From Bin87 sp965197635 (lineage in GTDB: Bacteria; Chloroflexota; Dehalococcoidia; Lucifugimonadales; UBA3495): a stretch of DNA of 64,000 bases. Both the position numbers and the translations under genes were made by a program. Of the stretch, positions 8,788-17,548 are shown piece by piece; positions within the stretch are counted from its first letter, which is position 1; each line of letters begins with the position of its first letter. The stretch lies in NCBI GenBank assembly GCA_965197635.1, contig OZ240218.1:868001-932000 (forward strand). The letters run 5' to 3'. The notes under the pieces were generated by a model that was given only the letters and a program-made list of their open reading frames with translations, was not told the DNA's origin and did no database searches.

Positions 8788-9170
8788 TGATTACCGGCCG
8801 CGTCAACGAACGCCACGAAGCGACCATCCCCGTTGCACCTGCGGTTCCGGCGACCCGGGGATTGCGCCGCTATGCTGCCATCGTTGACACCGGGTTAGAC
8901 CACTTTCTGATGGTGCCCGGGGCCGTCATCACTCAGCTGGGCTATCCCATTACTGAAACTGACACTATGGTAATGGGCAACGAGCAACGGCACGAATTCG
9001 ACCGCAGTTTCGTTGCCATACTCTGGGATGGCGAACCTAAGGGTGTTCCCGTGCTGGTGTCGGAAAGTGAGGAGTGGCTGGTGGGTGCGCGGCTGTTGGC
9101 GGGCAGCTACCTTACCCTCGCCATGATTCCCGGCGGGTTGGTGACTATCAGCAGATTGCCAGCCGCCTGA
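8787..9170 (+). CDS. Clan AA (retropepsin-like) aspartic protease
   Basis: 127 residues. The single catalytic triplet D34-T-G lies in AAIVDTGLDHFLMVP, as in one-domain retroviral-type proteases that act as dimers. Later blocks, FDRSFVAILWDGEPKGVPV and EEWLVGARLLAGSYLTL, match the bacterial/archaeal AF_0612-type family (TIGR03698 pattern, from memory). No signal peptide is present, so it is cytoplasmic. The start codon overlaps the stop of the DUF5678-like gene. The ureohydrolase gene starts 20 bp downstream. Family membership is firm; the target is unknown. Confidence 0.75.
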   Translation: MITGRVNERHEATIPVAPAVPATRGLRRYAAIVDTGLDHFLMVPGAVITQLGYPITETDTMVMGNEQRHEFDRSFVAILWDGEPKGVPVLVSESEEWLVGARLLAGSYLTLAMIPGGLVTISRLPAA

Positions 9171-9190
9171 ACCAACCGACAGTGACATTT

Positions 9191-10183
9191 ATGACCTCTA
9201 CCAACTTCAACATCGGCCCCCAATACCTCCCCGACACATCCCTGGCCGACATTGCCCCGGTGGACCCGCGCCCCCGCACCATGTTTCGGGCGCCCCACTG
9301 CAGCGACATCGGCCAACTCGATGCCGACGTTGCCTTTATAGGGATGCCCTTCGACCAGGGAACCTTCGGCCGCCCCGGCGCGCGCTACGGCCCCGACGCC
9401 CTGCGTGACGCCCCTCGTGCCTATTCGTACTCCGACCCCTATGGCCAGGGCCGGGCTGCGGAAGGTTTCTTCGACGCCGACGCCGAGGACGAACTGCTCC
9501 GCGGCATAACCATTGCCGACTGCGGCAACGTGTCGGTGACCCCATCCGACGTTGTACATAACTTCGAGCGGCTGGCCGGCGTGGTGCAGCAGGTCGCCCA
9601 ACGCGGCGCGTTGCCCGTCATCTTGGGCGGAGACCATGCCATCACGTTCCCGGCGGTGGCTGGCCTGTCCCAATTCGCCCCTCTGGACATCGTCCATTTC
9701 GACGCCCACCTGGATTATACCCACGACTACCACGGTTCCCTGCTGACCCACGGCAGTCCCATCCGCCGCTGCCACGAACTTGGTCACGTGGGACACATAA
9801 CGTCCGTGGGCATCCGCAGCGTCCGTCGCGCTCCTTACGAGGATGCCAGGGCCCACGGCAACACCGTCATCACCACCCGCCGTTTCCGCGACCTCGGGCC
9901 GGAGGCGGTCGCCGAAAGCATCCCGGTCGGCTCCAACCTTTACATCACCTTCGACGTGGATGCTCTGGATCCTACCCAGGCGCCGGGGACGGGAACCCCC
10001 GAGGTCGGCGGCCTGTTCTACGAAGAATGCCGCCGCTGTCTGACCGCCCTGGTGAAACGCTCCAATCTGGTGGCCTTCGACGTCGTGGAGGTTGCCCCGC
10101 CCTACGACGTGTCCGACCTGACGGTCCAGGTCGCCGCCCGGCTGATTACCGACATTCTCGCTGCCCGCTTTCCATCCCGCTGA
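9191..10183 (+). CDS. Ureohydrolase (agmatinase/arginase family)
   Basis: 330 residues with the full Mn2-binding set of the ureohydrolase superfamily: GGDHAIT, HFDAHLDY and TFDVDALDP. These proteins hydrolyse a guanidino or related group, releasing urea. The N-terminal half (FIGMPFDQGTFGRPGARYGP) is agmatinase-like. The substrate may be agmatine, guanidinobutyrate, guanidinopropionate or formiminoglutamate and cannot be fixed here. The ATG at 9191 was chosen because the superfamily N-terminus starts here and longer starts run through the protease gene. The Shine-Dalgarno is poor, fitting read-through from the protease 20 bp upstream. Confidence 0.85.
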   Translation: MTSTNFNIGPQYLPDTSLADIAPVDPRPRTMFRAPHCSDIGQLDADVAFIGMPFDQGTFGRPGARYGPDALRDAPRAYSYSDPYGQGRAAEGFFDADAEDELLRGITIADCGNVSVTPSDVVHNFERLAGVVQQVAQRGALPVILGGDHAITFPAVAGLSQFAPLDIVHFDAHLDYTHDYHGSLLTHGSPIRRCHELGHVGHITSVGIRSVRRAPYEDARAHGNTVITTRRFRDLGPEAVAESIPVGSNLYITFDVDALDPTQAPGTGTPEVGGLFYEECRRCLTALVKRSNLVAFDVVEVAPPYDVSDLTVQVAARLITDILAARFPSR

Positions 10184-10234
10184 CGTTTGCCGTCCGGTGC
10201 GCAGTGCTTCCCTGCCTCATGCGTACCCACTTTG

Positions 10235-10342
10235 TCATTGCGAGGCGCGTAGCGACGTGGCAACCCCGTTCCGGTATTTGCCAACCATGCCCAAACGACC
10301 TTGCTACGCCGACGAGATTGCCACGCTTCGCCCGCAATGACA
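10235..10342. repeat. REP/BIME-like interspersed repeat
   Basis: Starts GTCATTGCGAGGCGCGTAGC and ends GCCCGCAATGAC, two imperfectly inverted units each with a GCAATC- or GGCAACC-type core. Related units lie at 21484-21556, 30352-30391 and 34052-34090. The likely start codon of the next gene lies in the last unit. Confidence 0.65.
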
Positions 10343-11461
10343 GTGGGCCACGCGCCCTGGTCTGACAAAGTGGGTACGCGTGAGTCTTCCCTGCTGGTTA
10401 ACTCCGCAGAGTTCCTTGCCGCCATCGAACCGGCCATCCTTGAGGCCCGTGACCGGGTTCTCATCCAGGTGATGACCTTTGAGATGGACAGTGTGGGCCA
10501 GCGCTTCTGGGACCTGCTGTCCCGCTCCCATGCGCGCGAGAAAATCCTGTGCGTCGATGCTTTTTCCACCGCCAAAATCAGCGATGACCTGGTTTTCGGC
10601 AAACGCTATCTCACCGACGCCGCCTTCCGCCGGGAAGTGCGGGACACCCGCCGGTTGCTGCGCAGGACAATCCAGGACGGCGTCCGCATCGTCCTCACCA
10701 ACCCCTTGGGCTGGCTGTGGTGGAAGTACCCCTTCCGCAACCACAAAAAGATGATGATCGTGGACGACCAGGCGTTCCTCGGCGGCATAAACCTTAGCGA
10801 GCACAACTTTGCCTGGCGCGACCTGATGCTGCGAACCGACTGTCCGCCAGTGGTTTCAGCGTTGGCCGAGGATTTCCGCCGCACCATCGCCGGCGTCAAC
10901 AGTTCGCAAGTCCAACAAACGCCCGTCGGTGAGCTCTACCTGTTGGACGGATGCAACAGCCGCGCCCAATACGAACGCATCTTTGACCGGATTGCCGCCG
11001 CAAAGAGTTCCGTTGACATAATCTCCCCTTACCTGTCAAACCCTCTGCTGCGGCGTATCACCCGGCTGTCCCCATCGGTGCGGGTACGCGTCATTACTCC
11101 GGCCCGCAACAACAAGGGGGTGATGCAGCAAGCGCTGTTTCGCGCCGCTTTCGGGACTAATCTGGAAATCCTGCTACATCAATCGGAAATGTCGCACGTC
11201 AAGGCCATATTGATCGACGGCAACGAACTGATCCTCGGCAGTTCCAACTTCGATTTCGTCGGTTACGACCTGCAACAGGAGGTGGCGCTCTGCACTTCCG
11301 AGGCCGCGCTAATCGAGGATTTTTGTGCCAGGGTGTTGACGCCGACCCTGGAATGTAGCCGGCCCGCCCGATCCGCCCCGGCGCGGTTCTACCACCGGGG
11401 CGGTGTGATCATGGCCTCATCCCAACGGTACGTCAGCCTGCTCAGCTACCTGCGACGGTGA
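10337..11461 (+). CDS. Phospholipase D / cardiolipin-synthase-like protein
   Basis: About 374 residues with two PLD (HKD) motifs: HKKMMIVDDQAFLGGIN in the first half and HVKAILIDGNELILGSSN in the second. These form one active site that acts through a phospho-histidine intermediate on phosphodiesters. The motif spacing and the SEHN and LSNP blocks fit the cardiolipin synthase/PLD-like group. There is no signal peptide or clear N-terminal membrane helix, so a soluble phosphatidyltransferase or nuclease-like role is also possible. The start is uncertain: ATG 10337 lies inside a REP unit, and GTG 10370 is an alternative giving a protein 11 residues shorter. A bidirectional terminator follows the stop. 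Confidence 0.8.
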   Translation: MTVGHAPWSDKVGTRESSLLVNSAEFLAAIEPAILEARDRVLIQVMTFEMDSVGQRFWDLLSRSHAREKILCVDAFSTAKISDDLVFGKRYLTDAAFRREVRDTRRLLRRTIQDGVRIVLTNPLGWLWWKYPFRNHKKMMIVDDQAFLGGINLSEHNFAWRDLMLRTDCPPVVSALAEDFRRTIAGVNSSQVQQTPVGELYLLDGCNSRAQYERIFDRIAAAKSSVDIISPYLSNPLLRRITRLSPSVRVRVITPARNNKGVMQQALFRAAFGTNLEILLHQSEMSHVKAILIDGNELILGSSNFDFVGYDLQQEVALCTSEAALIEDFCARVLTPTLECSRPARSAPARFYHRGGVIMASSQRYVSLLSYLRR

Positions 11462-11487
11462 CGGGTCGCTGAGAACTTGAGAGATAA

Positions 11488-11508
11488 GGGCGGGGTTTTA
11501 GCCCGCCC
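11488..11508. terminator. Bidirectional hairpin between convergent genes
   Basis: GGGCGGG-GTTTTAG-CCCGCCC lies 27 bp after the PLD stop and 16 bp after the CMD-family stop on the other strand. It is a stable stem placed where both transcripts should end, though no T-run of more than four bases flanks it. Confidence 0.55.
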
Positions 11509-11523
11509 AGCCACGCAAGGCGG

Positions 11524-12075
11524 CTAAATCGGCAGTTTCGGCTCAGAGCCGTCCGGCACGTCGATATCGAATGAGTTGGCATTGAGTGCCAGCAGCGAGT
11601 AATAGCCCATCAGCGTCGTGATCTCGGTGAGACCCAACGCCCCGAGCTGGTCCAGCGCGGCCTGGAACGTGGCGTCGCTCACCCGGTGGTTGCTGAAAAG
11701 CTCCGTAACGTAATTTACCACCGTTTGTTCGTCCGCCGGCAGTTGCGGCAACGGCTGGCCGTCCCGCAGGTTATCCACGAACTCATCGCTGATGCCCTGC
11801 TCCCGCGCCCGCGCCGCGTGCGCGTGCCAGATGAACTGGCAGTCCATATTGCGGGCCGTCAGTATCATCGTCAGCTCCTGGATCTTCTTGTTGAGCGACG
11901 ATTCGTCTCGCAGATAATTCACCAGGTAGTTGGACCGCCGGCGCATCTCCGGACTGTTGATCATGGCAGACCCGGGTCCGCTGGCGACCACTCCGCCGGA
12001 ATCCGCAGTTTCCGCGTCGAATGCCGCCCTCAGTTCTTCGGGTACCTGGTCTCGCGTTACGATGGGTGTCCGCAT
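11524..12075 (-). CDS. Carboxymuconolactone decarboxylase-family protein
   Basis: 183 residues, all-helical AhpD/CMD fold. The conserved helix reads TARNMDCQFIWHAHAARA, with Cys and downstream His spaced as in the CMD family but without the second Cys of peroxidase-type AhpD (CxxC). A thiol peroxidase role is therefore unlikely. CMD proteins act on lactones or as small-molecule oxidoreductase partners. The ATG at 12075 has GGAGG 6 bp upstream; in-frame start codons further out lie in non-coding sequence. The gene is divergent from the phosphotriesterase-family gene at 12251 and may share its regulatory gap. A related two-domain protein is at 39759-40535. Confidence 0.8.
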   Translation of the reverse strand: MRTPIVTRDQVPEELRAAFDAETADSGGVVASGPGSAMINSPEMRRRSNYLVNYLRDESSLNKKIQELTMILTARNMDCQFIWHAHAARAREQGISDEFVDNLRDGQPLPQLPADEQTVVNYVTELFSNHRVSDATFQAALDQLGALGLTEITTLMGYYSLLALNANSFDIDVPDGSEPKLPI

Positions 12076-12250
12076 CCTGTGCCTCCATAGGTTTTTGCCA
12101 GCATCATAGACCGCGCCATTGGGTGAGACAAGCGGGTTGCCGGCGTCGCCATCGCCAATGTTTCCGGTCCGCGCCGCGCCGCCCAACGTATCATTCCGCC
12201 GAATTTCATAATAGAATATCCGCATTCACCCACGGCCTGGAGGTATGGCA

Positions 12251-13204
12251 ATGGCAACCGTGAACACCGTGATGGGGCCGGTCGATACCGACGACCTCGG
12301 CTTTACCCTGAGCCACGAGCACGTCGGCACCAACGCCGCCGGCCTGCGCCACACCTATCCTGAAATAATCGACCGCGATGGTGTCCGTGAGCAGTCCATC
12401 GCCGCCATGCGCGCCGTCCACGCCGATGGCGTCCGCACCATTGTTGACGTGAGCACCTTTGACCTGGGCCGCGACGTCCAACTCATACGCGAAGTGGCGC
12501 TCGGCAGCGATATGCAAGTCGTCGTCGCCACCGGGAATCATCTCGCCGTTCCCCGGCCCTTCGGCGAAATTTCCCCTGATGCCATTGCTGAACTGTACAT
12601 ACGCGAGATTGAAGAAGGCATCGAGGGTACCGGCATCAAGGCCGGCATCATCAAGGTAGCCAGCGACGAGGGCGGCGTCACTTCGCCGCAGGAGAATGTC
12701 CTCCGCGCCGCCGCCCGCACCCAGCAGGCCACCGGCGTCCCCATCTCCACCCACACCTGGTCCCCGGAGCGCACTGGCGACCACCAGGTACGCATTTTGG
12801 AAGAGGAAGGCGTGGATCTGGACCGGGTGTACATCGGCCACAGCAACGACGACACTGATCTGGAATACCTGCTCGGCCTGCTCAACAAGGGCGTCTGGCT
12901 GGGACTGGATCGCTATCCCGGCGGCACCAGGGCCGGCACTCCCAATTGGGAGCAGCGCACCGAAGTCGCCAAAGCCCTGATGGACGCCGGCTTCACCCAT
13001 CGCATCTTCCTCTCCCACGACTACTCGGTGCCCAAGGCTCGCCACGGCGCGGAAGTCCAGGAACAACGCCGCCGCGCCAACCCCGACGGCTACACCTTTA
13101 TTCCCCGCTACGTCCTCCCCCGCCTGAAGGAAATGGGCGCATCCGACGCTGAAATTCACCAAATCACCGTCGAGAACCCCCGCCGCTTCTTCGCCGGCGA
13201 ATAG
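12251..13204 (+). CDS. Phosphotriesterase-family metallohydrolase
   Basis: 317 residues, amidohydrolase-superfamily TIM barrel. Visible metal ligands are the HxH pair SHEHVG (H22, H24), the carboxylated lysine in GIIKVASD, histidines in STHTW and IGHSND, and the aspartate in FLSHDYS. This is the phosphotriesterase-related (PTE/PHP) arrangement shared with lactonases. A lactonase or ester hydrolase role fits the surrounding catabolic genes better than organophosphate hydrolysis, but that is inference. GGAGG at 12239 sits 7 bp before ATG 12251 and only 1 bp before the ATG at 12245, so the later start was chosen. The DUF5678-like gene follows 65 bp on. Confidence 0.85.
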   Translation: MATVNTVMGPVDTDDLGFTLSHEHVGTNAAGLRHTYPEIIDRDGVREQSIAAMRAVHADGVRTIVDVSTFDLGRDVQLIREVALGSDMQVVVATGNHLAVPRPFGEISPDAIAELYIREIEEGIEGTGIKAGIIKVASDEGGVTSPQENVLRAAARTQQATGVPISTHTWSPERTGDHQVRILEEEGVDLDRVYIGHSNDDTDLEYLLGLLNKGVWLGLDRYPGGTRAGTPNWEQRTEVAKALMDAGFTHRIFLSHDYSVPKARHGAEVQEQRRRANPDGYTFIPRYVLPRLKEMGASDAEIHQITVENPRRFFAGE

Positions 13205-13269
13205 GGCCTCGTGCGATACAATGATTGTTGCGGAGACGTGGGATGACGCAAAGCAGGAAGGAGCCGGCA

Positions 13270-13650
13270 ATGGTCAAGTACGAGGGACCGCTGGCGCCCA
13301 ACGAAAACGGGGTTATTATATGGCCGGACAACCTGGCGTGGTTGCAGGAGTTGTCGGAGGGAACGCTGATACGGGCCATGGCGGAACGGATGGCGCGTAC
13401 GGAAGAGGATCGGGCGCGGGACCGTGAGATACGAGAAGAATATAACGCCCGCTGGCAGTATTTGGAGGATAAAACCGCCGAGTTGACCGGAAAATACCCC
13501 GACCAGTGGGTTGGGCTGGGTGGAGATTGGGAACTTATGGTCGCTGACTCGCACTGCGAACTCCTCAAGAAAATCGACGCCCGCGGCGCTCGGCCCCCCC
13601 AGCCCGTTACTAAGCTGCTGCGTACACAAGAACCCCGGTGGATACTGTGA
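13270..13650 (+). CDS. DUF5678-like protein, second copy of the protease-partner module
   Basis: 126 residues from ATG 13270, with AGGAAGGAG 4-12 bp upstream. The N-terminal half is a highly charged helix (RMARTEEDRARDREIREEY, about 38-56), likely coiled. The C-terminal half (TGKYPDQWVGLGGDWELMV ... KKIDARGARPPQPVTKLL) has the W-V-x-x-x-x-G and terminal beta pattern of DUF5678. The next gene, an aspartic protease, starts inside the stop codon (GTGA overlap). This repeats the gene order at 8209-9170, although the two partner proteins share only the fold and not close sequence. Biological role unknown. Confidence 0.6.
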   Translation: MVKYEGPLAPNENGVIIWPDNLAWLQELSEGTLIRAMAERMARTEEDRARDREIREEYNARWQYLEDKTAELTGKYPDQWVGLGGDWELMVADSHCELLKKIDARGARPPQPVTKLLRTQEPRWIL

Positions 13651-14051
13651 CTGCCGGCTATTTTACCGAGAACGGGCTCCCGTATGTCCCCGCTGACCTG
13701 ATCCTGCCTCGTCTCGGGGTCGTGGCAAAAGTGCGTTTTCTGGTGGACACCGGCTCGGTCTCGACCGTTCTGCACTCGGACGATGCGGATGACATGGGCT
13801 GTCCATTTGACGAGTTGGTTCTCCCGACGACGTTGGAGGGAGTCGGCGGGGCGGTTACTTACTACCGGGAATCTGCTCTGGTCAAACTTGGCCACGAGGA
13901 TGACGGGCCGGATTTTGCGGTTGAAATATCCATCGCCAAACCGGATTCGTCCGCCGGCGGCCTCGATTCGCTGCTGGGACGAGACATACTGAACCGCCTG
14001 CGTATGGAGTATGACTTTCCGCAAGGCTGGCTTACATTAGTGCAATCGTGA
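13647..14051 (+). CDS. Retropepsin-like aspartic protease
   Basis: 134 residues from GTG 13647, which overlaps the preceding TGA; GTG 13638 is an alternative start three codons earlier. The catalytic triplet D34-T-G is in VRFLVDTGSVSTVLH, and the second conserved block of retropepsins, LLGRDILNRLRMEY, is near residue 113. No signal peptide or membrane segment is present. It is a different subfamily from the protease at 8787, since that one lacks the GRD block. The stop TGA overlaps the GTG start of the MFS gene (GTGA), so three consecutive genes are translationally coupled. Confidence 0.75.
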   Translation: MTAGYFTENGLPYVPADLILPRLGVVAKVRFLVDTGSVSTVLHSDDADDMGCPFDELVLPTTLEGVGGAVTYYRESALVKLGHEDDGPDFAVEISIAKPDSSAGGLDSLLGRDILNRLRMEYDFPQGWLTLVQS

Positions 14052-15565
14052 TTGCATCGCTATCCCGTAGTCCGCGCTATAAATGGTACGCCTTCGCCAC
14101 TTTAGCGGTGGGAATCTTCGCCTCGGTGGTGGATCACGGCAGTGTGGGTGTTGCCCTGCCCACCATCGCGACCCACTTCCACACCGACATTCCCAGCGTG
14201 CAATGGTTAGTCATCGGATATGCCATGACGATCATCGCCCTGCTGCTGCCCATGGGTCGGCTAGCCGATCTCATCACCTCGAAGCGGGTCTATATCATGG
14301 GCTCGTTTATTATCGTTGCCGGCTCAATCGCAGCGGGCACGTCCACCGAACTGGCGGTGCTGATAGTCTCGCGCATCGTCCAGGGAACCGGAGCGGCCAT
14401 GACCCAGGGCACCGGTATGGCCATCATGATTGGCGCGTTTCCTCCCAACGAGCGGGGCAAGGCCATCGGGCTGATCATGACAATGGTCGGAACCGGGGCC
14501 GTCGCCGGCCCGGCGTTGGGCGGCTTTCTGGTCGACGCTTTCGGATGGCGCTCCGTATTCTTCGCCACCGTTCCTATGGTAGCCATCAGCATTGCCCTGT
14601 GTGTGGCCGTTCTGACCAGCGCGGACCAACCGCGCCCGGTTCGCGGTTCGGGTCGGGGAGGATTTGACTGGCTGGGGACCTTCCTGTCCTCCAGCGCGCT
14701 CCTTTCGCTGCTGCTGGGCATCACCAACGCCCATCGGTCCGGCTGGACTTCGCCCCCGATAGTAGGCGCCGCCGTCGCCTTCGTGGTGCTCCTTGCCGGT
14801 TTCATCTGGTGGGAACTTCGCATCGCCAGCCCCATGCTCAACTTGCGGCTGTTCCGCCGGCGAAACTTCTTCCTCGGAGTGTCGGCGAACTATCTGATGT
14901 TCATTGGCAGTTCGGCGGTTCTGTTTATGACGCCGTTCTACCTGCAGAATGTTCTCGGCTACAGCCCGTCCGTGGCGGGTCTGTGCGTGGTTCCGGGCGC
15001 GATGTGCATGGCGATCCTGGGGCCGCTCAGCGGCCGGCTGTCCGACCGCTTCGGTTGGCGCAAGTTCACCGTGGCCGGCCTGATGTTGTCCACCACCGGC
15101 ATCGCCATTCTTTCCCAAGCGACCGCCGACTCCTCCCTGATCCACGTCATCCCGGGGCTGATGCTTATCAGCAGCGGAATGGGTACCTTCTACTCGCCCA
15201 ACTCCAGCTCAATCTTGAGTGCGGTGGAACGGGAAAGCCACGGCGTCATATCGGCCCTGGTCAATCTGATTCGCAACGGCGGCAACGTGGTCAGCGTCGC
15301 CGTCGCCACCGCTATCGTCACCGCCACAATGGGATCCATGGGCTACGAACCGAGCCTGGACGCGGTGCGCCACGGGACGGCCAGCGGTGTCGGCGCGGCT
15401 TTCACCGTAGGCATGAGATACGCTTTCTTCACCATGATGGGATCGTTGTTGGTCGCGCTCTTTTTGTCGGCGCTGCCCACCCACCGGGAGGGCCAGGCTG
15501 TACCGGCTCCGACTACCCCGGAACCCGTACTGCGTCCGGCAATCAGTCAGGGACAGGAGGACTAA
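14048..15565 (+). CDS. MFS drug:H+ antiporter-type transporter, 14-TM (DHA2/EmrB-like)
   Basis: 505 residues with about 14 hydrophobic helices. DHA2-type motifs are visible: VDHGSVGVALPTIATHF in TM1 (motif D1 region), GRLADLITSKRVYIMG (motif A) and a motif C block GTGAVAGPALGGFLVDAFGWRSVFF, which marks exporters. Known members expel hydrophobic toxins or metabolites. It begins with GTG overlapping the protease stop and ends 3 bp before the thiamine diphosphate enzyme. Transport of that enzyme's aldehyde or keto-acid metabolites is a reasonable guess only. No partner membrane-fusion protein is nearby. Confidence 0.85.
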   Translation: MIASLSRSPRYKWYAFATLAVGIFASVVDHGSVGVALPTIATHFHTDIPSVQWLVIGYAMTIIALLLPMGRLADLITSKRVYIMGSFIIVAGSIAAGTSTELAVLIVSRIVQGTGAAMTQGTGMAIMIGAFPPNERGKAIGLIMTMVGTGAVAGPALGGFLVDAFGWRSVFFATVPMVAISIALCVAVLTSADQPRPVRGSGRGGFDWLGTFLSSSALLSLLLGITNAHRSGWTSPPIVGAAVAFVVLLAGFIWWELRIASPMLNLRLFRRRNFFLGVSANYLMFIGSSAVLFMTPFYLQNVLGYSPSVAGLCVVPGAMCMAILGPLSGRLSDRFGWRKFTVAGLMLSTTGIAILSQATADSSLIHVIPGLMLISSGMGTFYSPNSSSILSAVERESHGVISALVNLIRNGGNVVSVAVATAIVTATMGSMGYEPSLDAVRHGTASGVGAAFTVGMRYAFFTMMGSLLVALFLSALPTHREGQAVPAPTTPEPVLRPAISQGQED

Positions 15566-15568
15566 AAC

Positions 15569-17272
15569 ATGACAACCACCACCACGAAAGACGGCGGCGA
15601 GGCAATCCTGGAAGCCTTCCGCAACCTGGATATTGACTACATCATCTCGTCGCCCGGCTCCGAGTGGGCGCCGGTTTGGGAAGCGCTGGCCCGCCAGCAA
15701 ATCAACGAGACTCCCGGCCCGCGCTACATCAACTGTTGGCACGAGACCTTGGCCGTCAACATGGCCTCCGGCTACACCCGCGTCACCGGCCGGATGCAGG
15801 CGGTGCTGCTCCATGCCGGCGTCGGCCTGCTTCAGGGCAGCATGGGCGTTCACGGCGCGATGATCGGTGAGGTGCCCATGCTGGTCTGCTCCGGCGAGGC
15901 CACCAGCTACGGGGAAAACCCCGAAATCGACCCGCAGGCCCAGTGGTATCGCAGCCTCAGCGTGGTCGGTGGCCCCGACCGCTTCGCCAACGTGTTCACC
16001 AAGTGGAGCGGACGCGCCACCAGCCCCCAAACCCTTTACGGGCAGTTGGTGCGCGCCGGCGAACTGGCTCAGCGCGTTCCCCAGGGGCCGACCTTCATGG
16101 ACATCCCCATCGAGACGATGATCCACTCCTGGAACCCGCCTGAAAAGCTACGGATGATACCTTCCGCTCCCAAAACCCGCCCCTCGGACCACGACATCGC
16201 TGATCTTGCCGAGTTGGTTGCGCGGAGCAAATCCCCGTTGATCATCACCGACAGCGCCGGCCGCGAGATCGCCGGATTCAACAACCTGGTGGCGCTGGCC
16301 GAACTGTTCGCCATTCCGGTGGTGGAAAGCGCGGCCCTCTACGCCAACTTCCCCAAGAGCCATCCGCTCTACTTGGGCGGGCAATCGGAGCGATACCTCC
16401 AGCAGGCCGATCTGGTGATCCTGGCCGGCAGCCGCGCTCCGTGGTATCCGCCACAGAACGGGCCGCAGAACGCCATCGTGGTAGCCATGGGCGAGACCAC
16501 CATCAAGGAATACATGGTGTACCAGAACCTCTTCGCCGACCGGTACGTCGAAGGCGACCTGACGCTGGGTTTGGGGTTGCTGGTGGACGCTTTACGGCCG
16601 GCGGCCGGCCGCCACCAAGCCGAAATCGAAGAACGTCGCCAGCGTTGGGCCGAGGAATACGACAGGCTCACGGAAGCGACCCGCGCCGCCGAATCCGCCG
16701 CCAGCTCCAGCAGTCCCATCGATCCGGCCTGGCTCTGCGCTGCCCTGAGCGACGTCATGCCGGAAAACGTGGTGTACGCCGAGGAAGTGACCACCCACCG
16801 GGGCGCTGTGGGACGTCACGTACGCTGGGATAACCCCCACGCCTACTACAAGACCAACGGCGGCCTGGGGCAGGGCTTGGGGCTGGCCCTGGGCGTCAAG
16901 CTGGCGATGCCCGACCAGCCGGTGGTTGCCCTCATGGGCGACGGCGGCTTCCTCTACAACCCGGTTACCGCGTGCTTCGGCGTTGCCTGCGAAGCCAACT
17001 TGCCCTTCCTCACGGTGCTCTTCAACAACGGCTGTTACGAGGCCATGAAGGGCAACCACCTGGCCTACTATCCCGACGGCGACGCGTCCCGCGCCGGCAT
17101 CTGGCACGGCGTCCACATCCCCGGGCCCGACTACGCCAAGCTGGTGGAACCCTTCGGCGGCTACGGCGAGCGGGTTGACGACCCAGCGCAACTGCACCAG
17201 GCCCTGCGCAACGGCTTGTCAGCAGTTCAGGAGGGTCGCATCGCCCTAATCGACGTCGTCCTCAACAAATGA
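15569..17272 (+). CDS. Thiamine-diphosphate-dependent enzyme (acetolactate synthase/benzoylformate decarboxylase-like)
   Basis: 567 residues with the usual three domains. The N-terminal PYR domain has the cofactor-activating glutamate E59 (CWHETLAVNMASGYTR), the middle domain spans about 190-330, and the C-terminal PP domain has the metal and diphosphate motif GDGGFLYNPV...NN (about 456-485). This fold performs 2-keto acid decarboxylation or carboligation. The AGGAGG 8 bp upstream fixes the start at 15569. It is the last gene of the run 12251-17272. The family is clear; substrate is not, and this divergent group is often annotated acetolactate synthase without being biosynthetic. The 3' end overlaps the antisense DUF2283 gene by 27 bp. 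Confidence 0.85.
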   Translation: MTTTTTKDGGEAILEAFRNLDIDYIISSPGSEWAPVWEALARQQINETPGPRYINCWHETLAVNMASGYTRVTGRMQAVLLHAGVGLLQGSMGVHGAMIGEVPMLVCSGEATSYGENPEIDPQAQWYRSLSVVGGPDRFANVFTKWSGRATSPQTLYGQLVRAGELAQRVPQGPTFMDIPIETMIHSWNPPEKLRMIPSAPKTRPSDHDIADLAELVARSKSPLIITDSAGREIAGFNNLVALAELFAIPVVESAALYANFPKSHPLYLGGQSERYLQQADLVILAGSRAPWYPPQNGPQNAIVVAMGETTIKEYMVYQNLFADRYVEGDLTLGLGLLVDALRPAAGRHQAEIEERRQRWAEEYDRLTEATRAAESAASSSSPIDPAWLCAALSDVMPENVVYAEEVTTHRGAVGRHVRWDNPHAYYKTNGGLGQGLGLALGVKLAMPDQPVVALMGDGGFLYNPVTACFGVACEANLPFLTVLFNNGCYEAMKGNHLAYYPDGDASRAGIWHGVHIPGPDYAKLVEPFGGYGERVDDPAQLHQALRNGLSAVQEGRIALIDVVLNK

Positions 17273-17536
17273 CGAGGTGCGGGCATAAACGGACACAACG
17301 GCCCGGATCTTGGCTGATTGGTCTTCGGTGTAGTCCGGCCCGCTGTCCTTTAGCATCAAGGCTGCATCGACCGGGTTTAGGCGGTCACTGGCGTCGAGGA
17401 TTTCGACGCCAACGATTGCGCCGCTTGCGTCGTAATCTACTACGATGCCATCACCGGGTTCGACGCTACGGGCCACCTCGACTTCTTGCAGATAGACATA
17501 GAGAGCGTCGACGTCTTCGCTGTACTCGATCTTCAT
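17246..17536 (-). CDS. DUF2283-family protein
   Basis: 96 residues, beginning MKIEYSEDVDALYVYL and VDYDASGAIVGVEILDAS, the signature of DUF2283. These small proteins are nearly always encoded next to a DUF4258 protein in a pair thought to resemble toxin-antitoxin systems. The partner lies directly upstream (17549-17806) but has an in-frame stop. The C-terminal tail (about 65-96) is longer than usual and overlaps the end of the convergent thiamine diphosphate gene by 27 bp. Confidence 0.8.
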   Translation of the reverse strand: MKIEYSEDVDALYVYLQEVEVARSVEPGDGIVVDYDASGAIVGVEILDASDRLNPVDAALMLKDSGPDYTEDQSAKIRAVVSVYARTSSFVEDDVD

Positions 17537-17548
17537 GCTGGCAGTCCT

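Noticed and set aside
10235..10342. Possible attachment site or riboswitch in the structured gap
   Set aside because: The same units recur at 21484, 30352 and 34052 next to unrelated genes, so it is an interspersed repeat.
14324..15145. 273-codon minus-strand frame opposite the DHA2-type MFS gene
   Set aside because: Antisense shadow rich in H, G, E and R with no hydrophobic or domain pattern.
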